Source: Cellulophaga omnivescoria
GTDB lineage: Bacteria > Bacteroidota > Bacteroidia > Flavobacteriales > Flavobacteriaceae
Reading direction: 5' to 3'
NCBI RefSeq assembly: GCF_001999725.1
Contig: NZ_MDDP01000014.1
Coordinates: 1-64,000, forward strand
DNA: 64,000 nucleotides
The position numbers and the translations under genes are program-made. The notes under the pieces are model-generated. The model worked only from the letters and a program-made list of their open reading frames with translations, had not been told where the DNA came from and made no database searches. This document shows positions 8,889 through 19,002 of this stretch, piece by piece. Within the stretch, counting starts at the first letter, position 1. Each line of letters begins with the position of its first letter.

Positions 8889-9809
8889 CTATTTAGCTTG
8901 TTTAATATTAAATTTTAAATACTCTTCAACTATTACATCTCCTCTTTCAATTTTTAAGATTTCATTAAAGTTACTCATCATAAATTCAAAATATTCAGCT
9001 TCTTCATTGGTAAGCCCTTTATACATTTCTGAATTTAAATTCTCTTTATAATATTGACTTTCATCATACCAATAAGTTCCTTCACCAATATAACTCCAAA
9101 ACCTAACTAATAGATTATATACTTTATCCCATCCTAAAAATCCTTTAGAATTTGCATAAAAACCTGTATAGTAACCTAACTTAACTGCTGCTTGTCTTTC
9201 GGTTGATGTACCATGAGTAACCCCACTCCCGATATCATAAAAATTTTGAAAAGTAGTAGCTGCGTCTGCCCAACTAATATTCTGACCGACATCACTGGCC
9301 AACCAGTACCCTGCAAAAAAATCGGCTCCTATTTCCTGATTTTTTCCACTAGCCCAATACCAGTTATTTTCATACTGAAGAATATGACCAAACTCATGAG
9401 CAATAATAGCTTTTGCAGCATAAGCGTCATAATTATTAAGCATACTATTCCACCAAGTTTCTCCTATAAAAACTCTATTTGGATTAGAATAGGCAAGCAT
9501 ATTATTTGTGTTATTTCCCCTCCAATTGTAAACAGTTGGGTTAACCCCAAAAAACCATTTTAAATTAGGAACTGCCCATTCAATATAAACTTGCCCCTGA
9601 TACATTTTGCTTGTTTTATAACCACCATAGCTCCCTGTATTGAAAGGAGTAGCAGATGCTGCTCCTAATAAATCTTCATCACTAAGATGAGTTATGGAAA
9701 TTAAATTTTCTTTTTCTCTACTAATATTCTCTGTTGCTAGTAATTCCTCATTATCACAGGAATACATCGTAATCACTAAAAGTGAATAAAATAATACATT
9801 TTTTTTCAT
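8889..9809 (-). CDS. Zinc metallopeptidase-like lipoprotein
   Basis: A 306-residue exported protein. The signal peptide MKKNVLFYSLLVITMYS precedes C18, a lipobox cysteine. The zinc motif HEFGH is at 138-142 (AIIAHEFGHILQYE), with a probable third ligand E159 in EIGADFFAGYWLA. The E-x-x-AD-x-x-AG-x-W arrangement recalls the neutral zinc metallopeptidase family of E. coli YpfJ. A long aromatic C-terminal region follows. It should be anchored on the outer membrane or in the periplasm. It is monocistronic and faces away from the SusC/SusD pair. The peptidase role is inferred from motifs; the substrate is unknown. Confidence 0.75.
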   Translation of the reverse strand: MKKNVLFYSLLVITMYSCDNEELLATENISREKENLISITHLSDEDLLGAASATPFNTGSYGGYKTSKMYQGQVYIEWAVPNLKWFFGVNPTVYNWRGNNTNNMLAYSNPNRVFIGETWWNSMLNNYDAYAAKAIIAHEFGHILQYENNWYWASGKNQEIGADFFAGYWLASDVGQNISWADAATTFQNFYDIGSGVTHGTSTERQAAVKLGYYTGFYANSKGFLGWDKVYNLLVRFWSYIGEGTYWYDESQYYKENLNSEMYKGLTNEEAEYFEFMMSNFNEILKIERGDVIVEEYLKFNIKQAK

Positions 9810-10478
9810 AATAATTAAATTTATTTAACATAAGTACAAAAAACCAGATTTCGAATATACACTAGCATATATGTATATATCATAAAAAAATACATATAAC
9901 ATATTTTTATAATTGATTTTTTACTAAAAATATATTTAATTAACAATTAATAGTATTGAAATATAAAGTAAAAAGTAAAAACCGAAAAAGATTCCGTATT
10001 GAGCAGTGAATTAAAAAAATCCCAAAACAATATTCGTAAAAAAGAGAGATTTTATCTAAAAAATATCTTGTAAATAGTTAATATTAACGTACAAACTCTT
10101 TTATCTTTTAAAGAAATAGACAACTCCTTTCTATTTAAAACAAGTCGTAGTTTTTAAGTTCTAAATTAAATACATAAGTGAATAATAATTTACTTCATTT
10201 TTAGAGTTCAAGATTGATCTAGCCCGAATAAAATCCTGTAATAAAACAATTAAACATCCAGTTTTAGAATAAATTTCATTTCAATAAAAAAAACTACTCC
10301 ACAATTATCCATTTTATAAAAATATACTAAAATTAGTTAAATATATTTTAATTTATAACTCAAAAAAATCATCAATAATGTAAAGAAAAACACAAAAAAC
10401 TACACAGTTCACAAATACCTAAGTATTTATGAACTAAAGAGAAACTATCTTACAAAAAACTAACTAAAACTCAAAATT
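9810..10478. promoter_or_regulatory. 669-bp AT-rich divergent intergenic region upstream of SusC, with inverted repeat
   Basis: This separates the metallopeptidase-like gene from susC. No open frame of interest is seen. An inverted repeat AGTTCACAAATAC (10406-10418) / GTATTTATGAACT (10423-10435) has a 4-nt loop and one mismatch. It ends 43 bp before the SusC start codon and is a candidate operator or leader hairpin. The length is unusual for this compact genome and suggests a long 5' leader or lost sequence. Confidence 0.45.
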
Positions 10479-13400
10479 ATGACAAATAAAAAACTCAGGA
10501 AACACCACAAACCAGACTGTTTTTATTTTAGCAAACAAAAAAACATTCTTTGCTTTTTCTTATTTACACTCATTACGAGTATGTATGCACAAGATAAAGT
10601 AAATGTACAAGGTAAAATAACAGATAAAAATGAAATACCATTGTTGGGTGTTTCCGTTATTGTTAAAAACTCTACCGTTGGTACACAATCAGATTTCGAG
10701 GGAAATTATACTATTAAAGCCAAAACAGGACAGACTTTAGTTATTTCATTTATTGGAATGAAAACTATAGAAAAGGTTGTTACTAATTCTAATATTATTA
10801 ATATAACTTTGGAAGAAGATACTGAAAGCCTAGATGAAGTTGTTGTAGTTGCTTATGGCAAACAAACCAAAAAATCAATAGTAGGTTCAGTTGCTTCCAT
10901 AGATTCAGCAACTTTTGAAAAACAACAAGCAACAACAGTAACAACGGCATTACAAGGAACAACAGCAGGTGTAAATGTGATGTCTGTCGGTGGACAACCA
11001 GGATCTAATCCAATAATTAGAATAAGAGGATTCAGTTCAATAAATGGAAGTAATTCTCCTCTGTTTGTTGTAGATGGAGCTGTTTATAATGGTAATATAA
11101 ATGTTTTTAGCCCAGACCAAATAGAGTCAATTAGTGTTTTAAAAGATGGTTCAGCAACTGCTCTTTATGGATCTAGGGCTACAGCTGGTGTTATAATAAT
11201 TACAACTAAAAAAGGTCGTAAAAACACAGCTCCCAAAGTCACCTTAAGAACACAAATTGGAGTATCAAATCATACGGTAGAGCCGCATAAGATTTTAAAT
11301 ATAGATGATCAATTTACATATACTTGGGAAGCCATAAAAAACAATGAACAATATGTTTCTGGTAATGATGTAACAACATCTGCTACAAGAGCCACTAGTG
11401 GGCTGTTGGAATTTATAGGTTACAATCCGTATGGACCAAATGTACCTAATCCTGTTGGCATAGATGGTAATTTAGTTACAACAAACAAAATTTGGGAAAC
11501 AGATTGGAGAGATGTTATTTTTAATGGTGCGGCAATAAGATCAGAACATAGCTTTTCTGTATCTGGTGGTAATGAAAATACGACTTATTTTTTATCAGGA
11601 AATTATTTAAATCAAGACGGTTCGGTAAAGACATCTAACTTTGAACGTATTACAACTCGCTTAAATGTAGATACCCAAGCAAATAAATGGTTGAGCGCTG
11701 GACTAGGAGTTACTTATTCAACATCTCAACAAAATGTACCCATACAAACTGGTGGAAGTACTACAAGTGCAACTGCATGGGCATTAAGTTTATCTCCAAT
11801 TTACCCTGTATATCAACGTGATGAAAATGGGCAGCTTATGAAAGATCCTGGTGGAAATCTAATATATGACCTTGGAGCTAGATCATTACAATTGATAAAC
11901 GGAACAAGACCGTATGCTCCAAATCAACATGCTTATGGTCAATTATTTTTTAATGATCAAAATACAATAAGAGATAATATTAGTTTAAACGGGAACATAA
12001 AAATAAACCTAACACCAGAACTAAGTTTTAAAACAAGTGTAGCCCATACATATTATGTAAATGATTATTATGGTTATTCTAGTAATAAATATGGATCTTC
12101 TGTTAGTGTAGGTGGTAGCATAACTCAAAATAAAAACACATCTTTAACAACAACTATAAATAACTCTTTGTCTTACAATAAGAGTTTTGGGGATCATAGT
12201 ATTAATGCCTTGTTGTTACAAGAAGCTTATAAATACAAATATGGAGAACTCAGTGCTACTGGTCAAGGCTTAATAGCTACTAGTAATACCTTAGGAACGA
12301 CAACAACACCAACAAATGTTTCTGGAGGTGATGTATTACATAGAATTACAAGTTATTTAGGAAAACTTTCATATGATTACAAAAAAAAGTATTTTGTTGA
12401 AGGGTCATATAGAACAGACCAATCTTCAAGATTTGCCAAACATGCTAGAAAAGGTGATTTTTATTCTGTAGGTGGGTCATGGGTAGTTTCAGAAGAACCG
12501 TTTCTTAAAAACAATAATATTCTTAACTATTTAAAATTAAAAGCATCTTATGGAGAATTAGGAAACGAATCTCATAGTGGCTATTTTTTATATCTTACTC
12601 CCTTCATAGCTGGCTCATATAATGAAGGTAATAATCCTGGAGTTTTGTTAGCTTGGCCTAATGATCCAGATATAACTTGGGAAGAAGCTGCTGCAACAAA
12701 TTTTGGTGTAGACTTTAAATTGTTTAACTTTTTTAATACATCTGTTGAATATTTTAATAAGCAAACCAATAAATTATTTTATGATGTTCCTTCTGCTCCA
12801 TCTACTGGCTATTCTGAATTTACCACAAATAATGGAAGCCTTAGGAACTATGGCTGGGAAGTATCCATAAATACACAAAATGTTTCCAACAAAAAATTTG
12901 AATGGTCTAGTAATTTTAATATTTCTACACTTAAAAGTGAAATAATAGAACTTCTTAATGATGTTAATAGTGGAGATACAAATTTGCAAGAAGGTGGTTC
13001 TAGGTTTGAATTTTATATGAGAGAATATGCGAGTGTAAATCCTGATACAGGTGAAGCTCAATGGTATAAGGATATACTAGACACAGATAACAAGCCAACA
13101 GGTGAAAAAGAAGCCACTACAGATTATAGTTCTGCCACAAGGTATTACACAGGGAAACAATCTATTCCAGATTTTACGGGTGGTTTTAACAACTATTTTC
13201 GTTTAGGAAATTTTGATCTTAACATTCTACTCAATTACAGTTTTGGAAGTTATTTGTATGATTCTGACTATGCTCTATTAATGAATGGTTTTAAATCTCA
13301 AGGTACTGCTGCCTCTGTTGATCTTAAAAATAGATGGAGACAACCTGGAGACATTACCAATGTACCAAGACTTCAAACAAGTCCTAACTCATTTAACTCC

Positions 13401-13649
13401 AGATCTGATAGATTTTTATTTAAAAATGATTATGTAAGGTTAAAAGCATTGAATTTTGGTTATAATTTACCTAAAGATGCTATTAAATCATTTGGAGCTT
13501 CAGCTCTAAGAGTATACTTCCAAGGAGATAATTTACTAACCTTTCAAAGTCATAAAGGTGTTGATCCTGAACAAGGATTTGGAAGCTCAACAAATCAAAG
13601 AGCCTTAGGACAAAGAATCTATACTTTTGGAGTTAAACTAGAATTTTAA
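10479..13649 (+). CDS. SusC/RagA-type TonB-dependent outer-membrane transporter (first pair)
   Basis: A 1056-residue outer-membrane importer that works with the SusD partner starting 4 bp downstream. Order: a long basic N-terminus and signal peptide ending near SMYAQ (about 38); a carboxypeptidase-regulatory-like domain (VNVQGKITDKNEIPLLGVSV, about 42-120); the DEVVVVAYGKQTKKSIVGSV linker; the plug (LFVVDGAVYNGN, VLKDGSATALYGSRATAGVIIITTKKG); and a 22-strand barrel ending in IYTFGVKLEF with a terminal Phe. No glycoside hydrolase, sulfatase or regulator adjoins the pair, so the substrate cannot be predicted; glycans or peptides are both possible. Confidence 0.95.
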   Translation: MTNKKLRKHHKPDCFYFSKQKNILCFFLFTLITSMYAQDKVNVQGKITDKNEIPLLGVSVIVKNSTVGTQSDFEGNYTIKAKTGQTLVISFIGMKTIEKVVTNSNIINITLEEDTESLDEVVVVAYGKQTKKSIVGSVASIDSATFEKQQATTVTTALQGTTAGVNVMSVGGQPGSNPIIRIRGFSSINGSNSPLFVVDGAVYNGNINVFSPDQIESISVLKDGSATALYGSRATAGVIIITTKKGRKNTAPKVTLRTQIGVSNHTVEPHKILNIDDQFTYTWEAIKNNEQYVSGNDVTTSATRATSGLLEFIGYNPYGPNVPNPVGIDGNLVTTNKIWETDWRDVIFNGAAIRSEHSFSVSGGNENTTYFLSGNYLNQDGSVKTSNFERITTRLNVDTQANKWLSAGLGVTYSTSQQNVPIQTGGSTTSATAWALSLSPIYPVYQRDENGQLMKDPGGNLIYDLGARSLQLINGTRPYAPNQHAYGQLFFNDQNTIRDNISLNGNIKINLTPELSFKTSVAHTYYVNDYYGYSSNKYGSSVSVGGSITQNKNTSLTTTINNSLSYNKSFGDHSINALLLQEAYKYKYGELSATGQGLIATSNTLGTTTTPTNVSGGDVLHRITSYLGKLSYDYKKKYFVEGSYRTDQSSRFAKHARKGDFYSVGGSWVVSEEPFLKNNNILNYLKLKASYGELGNESHSGYFLYLTPFIAGSYNEGNNPGVLLAWPNDPDITWEEAAATNFGVDFKLFNFFNTSVEYFNKQTNKLFYDVPSAPSTGYSEFTTNNGSLRNYGWEVSINTQNVSNKKFEWSSNFNISTLKSEIIELLNDVNSGDTNLQEGGSRFEFYMREYASVNPDTGEAQWYKDILDTDNKPTGEKEATTDYSSATRYYTGKQSIPDFTGGFNNYFRLGNFDLNILLNYSFGSYLYDSDYALLMNGFKSQGTAASVDLKNRWRQPGDITNVPRLQTSPNSFNSRSDRFLFKNDYVRLKALNFGYNLPKDAIKSFGASALRVYFQGDNLLTFQSHKGVDPEQGFGSSTNQRALGQRIYTFGVKLEF

Positions 13650-13653
13650 AAAT

Positions 13654-15084
13654 ATGAAAAATATGAAAAATATAAAAATAGTATTAATAGTTCTCGTTAC
13701 TTTTAATATAACAAGTTGTGAAAAAGACTTTCTAGAAGAACCGCAATCAACTGGATTACCTCCTACTGTCATTTTTAAATCGGTTGAAGGTATGGAAGCT
13801 CATGTGTCTGGCATGGTAAGATGGCTAAGAATTGGTGGAAGTGTAGATGCAGCATCTTTAAATTCTATATACTATGCTCGTTCCGTTAAAGGTAACGATA
13901 TAATAAATAGGCAAACATTTTTTCAATATGATTATGATCATATTTATAGAAACGATCCAACATGGAGAAGAACTACATTTACTTGGTCAAGACTCTATAT
14001 ATTAATCGATGAAGCTAATGTTTTTATAGAAGGAGCAGAAAATTCAAATTCAGTTCCTGATGTAAGTAAAAACCCGTTAATTGCACAAGCAAAAGCTATG
14101 CGTGCTCTGGCTTATTTTGAATTGGCATTGGAATATCAACATACGTATGCTTATGACCCATCATTACCTGCTCCTCCTTTATATACAGAACCATCAGTAA
14201 ACACGGGACCTATAGGAATGAGTACTATACAAGAAATATATGATTTTATTATAGAAGACTTAACATTTGCTGTAAACAACTTAACAGAAGATCGTATTAG
14301 CAAGTCATACGTTAATGTTAATGTAGCTAATGGTATCTTGGCACGTGTTTATCAAACAATGAATAACTGGACTGGTGCTGAAGAAGCTGCTAACAAAGCA
14401 TATGGAGGAGTACCTTCTAATGCATTATTCCCTGGAGAATACAATAATGGTTTTGATGACATTACAGAAAGTAATGAATGGATGTGGGGAGCTATACAAA
14501 CTGAAGATCAAAACCAAGGTTGGGCAGGAGCTCCCCATGTAATTTCTGACCATAGGGTTCTATCGTATTATGGAACTTTTATAAATAATGATTTTGTAGA
14601 CTTATTCACAGATACAGATGTTAGAAAACTGTTTAGAAATCATTATAATGCTGCTGAAACTAGTTACCGTCATTGGGTTACAGATAAATTTGATTTTGCG
14701 TTTGATGCGGACATTCCGTATATGAGAACTCCTGAAATGATTCTTATTGAAGCAGAAGCTAAATATCATAATGGAGATACTGCTGGAGCACATAATTTAC
14801 TGTACGCTTTACAATCTAACAGAGACGTAAATGCCATAAAATCTAGCAATACTGGACAAGCATTATTAGATGAAATTCTAGTAGAGAGAAGAAAGGAATT
14901 GTATGCTGAGTTTGGAGTAGAATGGTTTGATGCTAAAAGATATAGAAAAGGAATTACTAGAACCGGAAACCATAGAGTATTTTTGGATTTAGAACCAGAT
15001 GATGTAAAGTTTATTTTAAAAATACCTCAAGATGAGATTGATGCAAATGAATTTATTGATCCAAATGTTAATTTAGGTCGATAG
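13654..15084 (+). CDS. RagB/SusD family surface lipoprotein (first pair)
   Basis: A 476-residue outer-membrane substrate-binding lid for the SusC upstream. The lipoprotein signal ends at C22 (FNITSC), followed by EKDFLEEP, an acidic start typical of surface export. The SusD TPR-like helices are recognisable in AQAKAMRALAYFELALEYQHTYA and EILVERRKELYAEFGVEWFDAKRY, the latter a conserved C-terminal block. Internal ATGs a few codons downstream are possible starts. It is the last gene of the two-gene unit; a tRNA-derived remnant and terminator follow about 220 bp later. Confidence 0.95.
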   Translation: MKNMKNIKIVLIVLVTFNITSCEKDFLEEPQSTGLPPTVIFKSVEGMEAHVSGMVRWLRIGGSVDAASLNSIYYARSVKGNDIINRQTFFQYDYDHIYRNDPTWRRTTFTWSRLYILIDEANVFIEGAENSNSVPDVSKNPLIAQAKAMRALAYFELALEYQHTYAYDPSLPAPPLYTEPSVNTGPIGMSTIQEIYDFIIEDLTFAVNNLTEDRISKSYVNVNVANGILARVYQTMNNWTGAEEAANKAYGGVPSNALFPGEYNNGFDDITESNEWMWGAIQTEDQNQGWAGAPHVISDHRVLSYYGTFINNDFVDLFTDTDVRKLFRNHYNAAETSYRHWVTDKFDFAFDADIPYMRTPEMILIEAEAKYHNGDTAGAHNLLYALQSNRDVNAIKSSNTGQALLDEILVERRKELYAEFGVEWFDAKRYRKGITRTGNHRVFLDLEPDDVKFILKIPQDEIDANEFIDPNVNLGR

Positions 15085-15301
15085 TTATAAAAAAGATAAA
15101 ATCCCTTGTTAAAATTTTATATGTAGTCATATAGCTAATTTCTTAACTTTACTAAGTGTTCAAAAATAACTTAAGCTTTTTTATTATATTTTTGTTATGA
15201 CAAAGTTCTTCAATAGTATTGAGTTTATAATAAAGTTCGCAATTCGTCAACATATAGACATAGAATTTAGCACAAGCCTCTATAAAGAAAGGATAATATA
15301 A
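15085..15301. other. Intergenic region before the tRNA remnant
   Basis: AT-rich, with no open frame or full tRNA body. I looked for a 5' acceptor strand (GACCTCG) matching the tRNA 3' end and found none. Confidence 0.4.
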
Positions 15302-15326
15302 ACAGGTTTGAATCCTGTCGAGGTCA
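15302..15326 (+). tRNA. tRNA 3'-end remnant (T-arm plus acceptor strand only)
   Basis: ACAGG-TTTGAAT-CCTGT (15302-15318) folds as a canonical T-arm with a 7-nt TTTGAAT loop. It is followed by a 7-nt acceptor 3' strand CGAGGTC and discriminator A, without encoded CCA, as is common in Bacteroidetes. The matching 5' acceptor, D-arm and anticodon arm are absent upstream. A terminator follows at once, as after a true tRNA. This is a truncated tRNA, the usual footprint of site-specific integration into a tRNA 3' end. An arginine isotype is my best recollection for CGAGGTC but is unproven. Confidence 0.6.
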
Positions 15327-15328
15327 CT

Positions 15329-15363
15329 AAAAGCTTGCTAAATCTTATATTTAGCAAGCTTTT
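15329..15363. terminator. Rho-independent terminator of the tRNA remnant
   Basis: AAAAGCTTGCTAAAT (15329-15343) and ATTTAGCAAGCTTTT (15349-15363) form a perfect 15-bp stem with a 5-nt loop, then a T-rich tract. It directly follows the tRNA remnant. In the other direction it can serve the TPR gene ending at 15422. Confidence 0.8.
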
Positions 15364-15421
15364 TTCTTTTTACTACTATACTTAATTATTAAGCACAATA
15401 CTATAAAATTTTAGTATAAAT

Positions 15422-16423
15422 TTATGCTATTTGCTTAACAACACATTCTTTACCTACTAAATTATTTTTAAGAAATGAAGTAATTTTATTTACCAAATAG
15501 TCATAATCTCTTTCTGCATAAAAATACAATGCAATTTCATTTTCATTTTCACTATAACTAGGTATTAAAGCTCCATTATTACCAAGAATTTTAATAAGAG
15601 AATTATATAACTCTATAACTGTGTCTATACTAATATCTTTTTCTTGCAAAAACTTTGTTTTTACATATACTCCTAAACCAACCAATTTACCAATTGGATA
15701 TTCCACATCAAAACTTGAATTAGCATTTTTGTCTTTTGCATAATATTTTAACTTGGAACCATTTGCTACTTCAATATTTTTTGCAACAAAAATTATATTT
15801 TCTTTCATTTCTTGAGAATACGATACTAAATCAATTTCTATATCGCAGGATTCTGGCTCTCCATTTTTACCAATTAAAGTGCCCCCACCACTAACAGATC
15901 CCCACTTTTTTTTACGAAGCATATAATCTAAAGAATCTTCTATATGACCACGATGTTGTGGTTGAAGTTTCATATTTAAAGACAATTGAGCATAGGCCAT
16001 AGGTTCAAAAACAAATTCTTCTTCAATTACTTCATCATTTTCCTCTTCTTCCTCTAAAAAGGATTTGGCCTCTAATAGCAATTCATAAGTTGAAGGATAA
16101 TCATCACCTAACTCAATAGCTTTTTCAAAATAAGGAATAGCTTCTGTTTCTCTACCGTCTAAATAAAATAACGAGTAACCTACTCTAAAATACCAGTCTT
16201 TATCTTCTTTACCTTGCTGGCTAACATTTTGTAACAAACCTAACGCTTCTTCATAAAGATTAAGATTATTTAATGCTCTAGCCAAAAGGCTTGTTAATAT
16301 ATAAGAGTTACTTGTTTCTGGAAAAGACTTTAACTCTAGCACTACTTTTAAATGATTGCCGGTGTTATGCCAATCATTTAACTTTTTTATTAGCTCTTCT
16401 GAGAGGTTTTCTTCTGTTTTCAT
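15422..16423 (-). CDS. Tetratricopeptide-repeat protein with unknown C-terminal domain
   Basis: A 333-residue cytoplasmic protein. The N-terminal half holds TPR-like helical pairs (SLLARALNNLNLYEEALGLLQNV, WYFRVGYSLFYLDGRETEAIPYFEKAIELGDDYPSTYELLLEAKSF is one continuous TPR stretch at about 40-120). A Glu-rich linker (about 120-135) follows, then a domain of about 190 residues that I do not recognise, with strands, the block GSVSGGGTLIGKNG and a helical tail. Such proteins are often accessory or immunity-like in flavobacteria, but nothing here proves it. It lies downstream of the two leucine-rich-repeat genes on the same strand. Confidence 0.7.
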   Translation of the reverse strand: MKTEENLSEELIKKLNDWHNTGNHLKVVLELKSFPETSNSYILTSLLARALNNLNLYEEALGLLQNVSQQGKEDKDWYFRVGYSLFYLDGRETEAIPYFEKAIELGDDYPSTYELLLEAKSFLEEEEENDEVIEEEFVFEPMAYAQLSLNMKLQPQHRGHIEDSLDYMLRKKKWGSVSGGGTLIGKNGEPESCDIEIDLVSYSQEMKENIIFVAKNIEVANGSKLKYYAKDKNANSSFDVEYPIGKLVGLGVYVKTKFLQEKDISIDTVIELYNSLIKILGNNGALIPSYSENENEIALYFYAERDYDYLVNKITSFLKNNLVGKECVVKQIA

Positions 16424-16471
16424 TTGTACTAATTTATAATGAATTAAGCATAGTTGTTTTTTTTAAAAAGG

Positions 16472-18991
16472 CTAATTATAATCACTAGTTACATTAGCAA
16501 ACTCTACGGAAAAGTCATCATTAATGTTAAACTCAAAATTAATAACCTCATTAACCTCCCAGCTTTCATACTCATCCTCTACCAATCTATTGTCATTAAT
16601 ACTAATAATTAGTGTTTTATTATTAATGACAATAGATAACCTATCTACATCTTCATTTCTCATACCTGCTGTTTCATCATACATAGAAAGGTCTTCTAAA
16701 TCTGCTGGCACAGAATAAGTAAGCTTATTAGATTTAGCAACATCATTAATTTTTATATACTTAATAAATTTTTTAAATATTGGAGAATATTTTTTATAAT
16801 CTTCCGGAAAATTAAGATTGTTATGGTATTTATTTTTTAAACTATTTATAGCTCCAACAGCCCTATCAATGTGTTGTTGCTCATACATTTTTATTAGACG
16901 TACATTTTCTTCTTCTATATCATTTAAAATAATCTCTACATCTTTTTGAGGTTTATACCAACCTTCTTTATCAAAATAATCTTTTGTATCTCCATTCTTA
17001 AAAATAAAACCTTTTCTTGCAAAAATTTCATTACGTAATAATGAAAGCCACCATCTACTTTTAGGTTTTAAATAAGACTCTGGTATTATTTTAGTATCTA
17101 GTTTATTATGTATAAGAAGTTCATTTTTATTAGGGTTGTATGCATTATTAGAAAACCACAACTCTCTGTCTGTCTTAGAATTAATAAACTGCTCACTTAA
17201 AGCATTGTAATTTACAAGTTTGCTGTTACCTGTGATATCTAATAATTTTTTAACATCCGCTAAATTCTCTAATCCTTTTAAAGATTTTAGTTCACTATTA
17301 TTATGCAGGTCTAATTCGTCATTAACGGTCTCTAAACTACCAAATCCTGTTAAGTCTTCTAATGCATGATTACCTCTTAAATATATTTTATTAGCACTCT
17401 TTATGTTATTAAAACCACTTAAGTCTGCTAACTTATCATTTTCATCTACCCACAGATAGTTTATATACTCTAAACTTTTAAATCCATTAATACTTACCAG
17501 AACAGGATTGTCTTCTATAGAAAATCTTTCATTTATTGTTTTTAAACTATTAAAACCTTCTACACCAGTAAGCGTAATATTGTCTTCTATTTTTATACCT
17601 CCTCTTATTGTTTTAAGACCATTAAAACCCTGCAAAGAAATTAACTTTTCATTTCCTGTAACAACAATATTTTCTATATCCACTAATTCATTGGGGCCAC
17701 TAAAATGCTCTAGTGTTTCTGTGCTACGCAGATAAAAATTATTATTTATATGTGTAAGTTTTTTAAAAGAGTTAGTTAAGTCTACCACAGTCAATTTTGT
17801 GCCAATTCCCATATTTTTACCAACCTTCACAAGGTTGTTAAACATATTCATTTCTTTAACTTGATTTAAGTTTATACTTAAATTTCCTCCTATATACTTA
17901 ATATTATTAAATCCTGTTCCTTTCTGTAAAACATCTATAGAAAGCAATACATCTTCTTTTACTACTGTAATATTATTTAAACCAGTTAGCTCTGTTAAAG
18001 ATTCATTTCTATAAATTGCAATTCTAGTTATTGAATCTTTTACTGTATTAACGCCGTTAATATTAGTTAGCAAAGGATTTTCTGATATGCTTAAATCTCC
18101 TTTTATTGTTATTAATTTTTTTAAACCAGTTAAACTATTTAGCGATTTATTTCCTGTAATAGAAAAGTCTTCTCCTACACTTTTTAAAGATATTAAACCC
18201 TCTAAGTTTTTTAGTTTATCATTATTTTTTATGTGGAGAAAATTTTTAATCTCTGTAAGTTTTTCTAAGCCTTTAAAATTTTCTAAATCAGGGTTTAATC
18301 GTATTTGAACTTCGCCATCTACCTTACTTAAACTACGTAACCCTTTTAAATCTTTAAGGTAATTGTTACTAATAATTTGTAAATGACCATTTATTGTAGC
18401 CTTAATATTATGGAGCCCCTCTAAACTTTGTAGTGATAAATTAGAAGTAATTGCTATATATTCTCCTACACTATTAATACCAGACAATTGAGAAATATCT
18501 TGCAATCTTTTATTTTTACTAATCTCCAATCCATTTGGTATACTTCCTAAAAGGCTATTTAACCCTTCTAAACTTGTAAGTACTGGGTTGTATGAAACAT
18601 TTAATTTATCAACCTTTTTTAACTTTTTTAAGGCTGATATATCAATTAGTAATTTATTGTCATTAATTTCTAGTTCGCCAGAAATTTCTTTTAAGTTGTT
18701 TAAACCATTTAAAGAAGTAATGTACTTATTACCTTCATTTAAATTAATTTTATAATTATCAATACCAATATATACGTTACCATTTACAGATGTTAAGGAC
18801 TTGAGTTGTGCTAGGTCTGTAATTTTTGAACCATACACTTTTAGATCTCCATGTAAGGACGTGTATGCGCCAGATTTAAACTTATCAAAATCTTTTGGAA
18901 ATAAATCTCCTTCCCAAACACCAGACTCTTGAGCATTTAGATTAAATATACATACGACATATGCTAATACTAATATTAAACTATTTTTCAT
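16472..18991 (-). CDS. Secreted leucine-rich-repeat (receptor L-domain-like) protein
   Basis: An 839-residue exported protein with a signal peptide ending near NLNAQ (about 20). From about 40 to 620 it is built of roughly 20 to 24-residue repeats of the type L-x-G-L-x-x-L-x-x-I-x-G-x-L-x-I-x-x-N, for example SLEGLHNIKATINGHLQI and NLEGLISLKSVGEDFSITG. This matches the non-globular solenoids seen in Bacteroidetes cell-surface proteins. The last 220 residues are non-repeat, rich in charged residues, and unrecognised. No C-terminal type IX sorting domain is obvious. The N-terminal module (VWEGDLFPKDFDKFKSGAY) is shared with the short neighbour 19003-19500. Confidence 0.8.
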   Translation of the reverse strand: MKNSLILVLAYVVCIFNLNAQESGVWEGDLFPKDFDKFKSGAYTSLHGDLKVYGSKITDLAQLKSLTSVNGNVYIGIDNYKINLNEGNKYITSLNGLNNLKEISGELEINDNKLLIDISALKKLKKVDKLNVSYNPVLTSLEGLNSLLGSIPNGLEISKNKRLQDISQLSGINSVGEYIAITSNLSLQSLEGLHNIKATINGHLQIISNNYLKDLKGLRSLSKVDGEVQIRLNPDLENFKGLEKLTEIKNFLHIKNNDKLKNLEGLISLKSVGEDFSITGNKSLNSLTGLKKLITIKGDLSISENPLLTNINGVNTVKDSITRIAIYRNESLTELTGLNNITVVKEDVLLSIDVLQKGTGFNNIKYIGGNLSINLNQVKEMNMFNNLVKVGKNMGIGTKLTVVDLTNSFKKLTHINNNFYLRSTETLEHFSGPNELVDIENIVVTGNEKLISLQGFNGLKTIRGGIKIEDNITLTGVEGFNSLKTINERFSIEDNPVLVSINGFKSLEYINYLWVDENDKLADLSGFNNIKSANKIYLRGNHALEDLTGFGSLETVNDELDLHNNSELKSLKGLENLADVKKLLDITGNSKLVNYNALSEQFINSKTDRELWFSNNAYNPNKNELLIHNKLDTKIIPESYLKPKSRWWLSLLRNEIFARKGFIFKNGDTKDYFDKEGWYKPQKDVEIILNDIEEENVRLIKMYEQQHIDRAVGAINSLKNKYHNNLNFPEDYKKYSPIFKKFIKYIKINDVAKSNKLTYSVPADLEDLSMYDETAGMRNEDVDRLSIVINNKTLIISINDNRLVEDEYESWEVNEVINFEFNINDDFSVEFANVTSDYN

Positions 18992-19002
18992 GAGTTAGAA
19001 TT

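Noticed and set aside
15180-15326. A complete tRNA gene
   Set aside because: Only the T-arm and 3' acceptor strand fold. No matching 5' acceptor (GACCTCG), D-arm or anticodon arm was found upstream.
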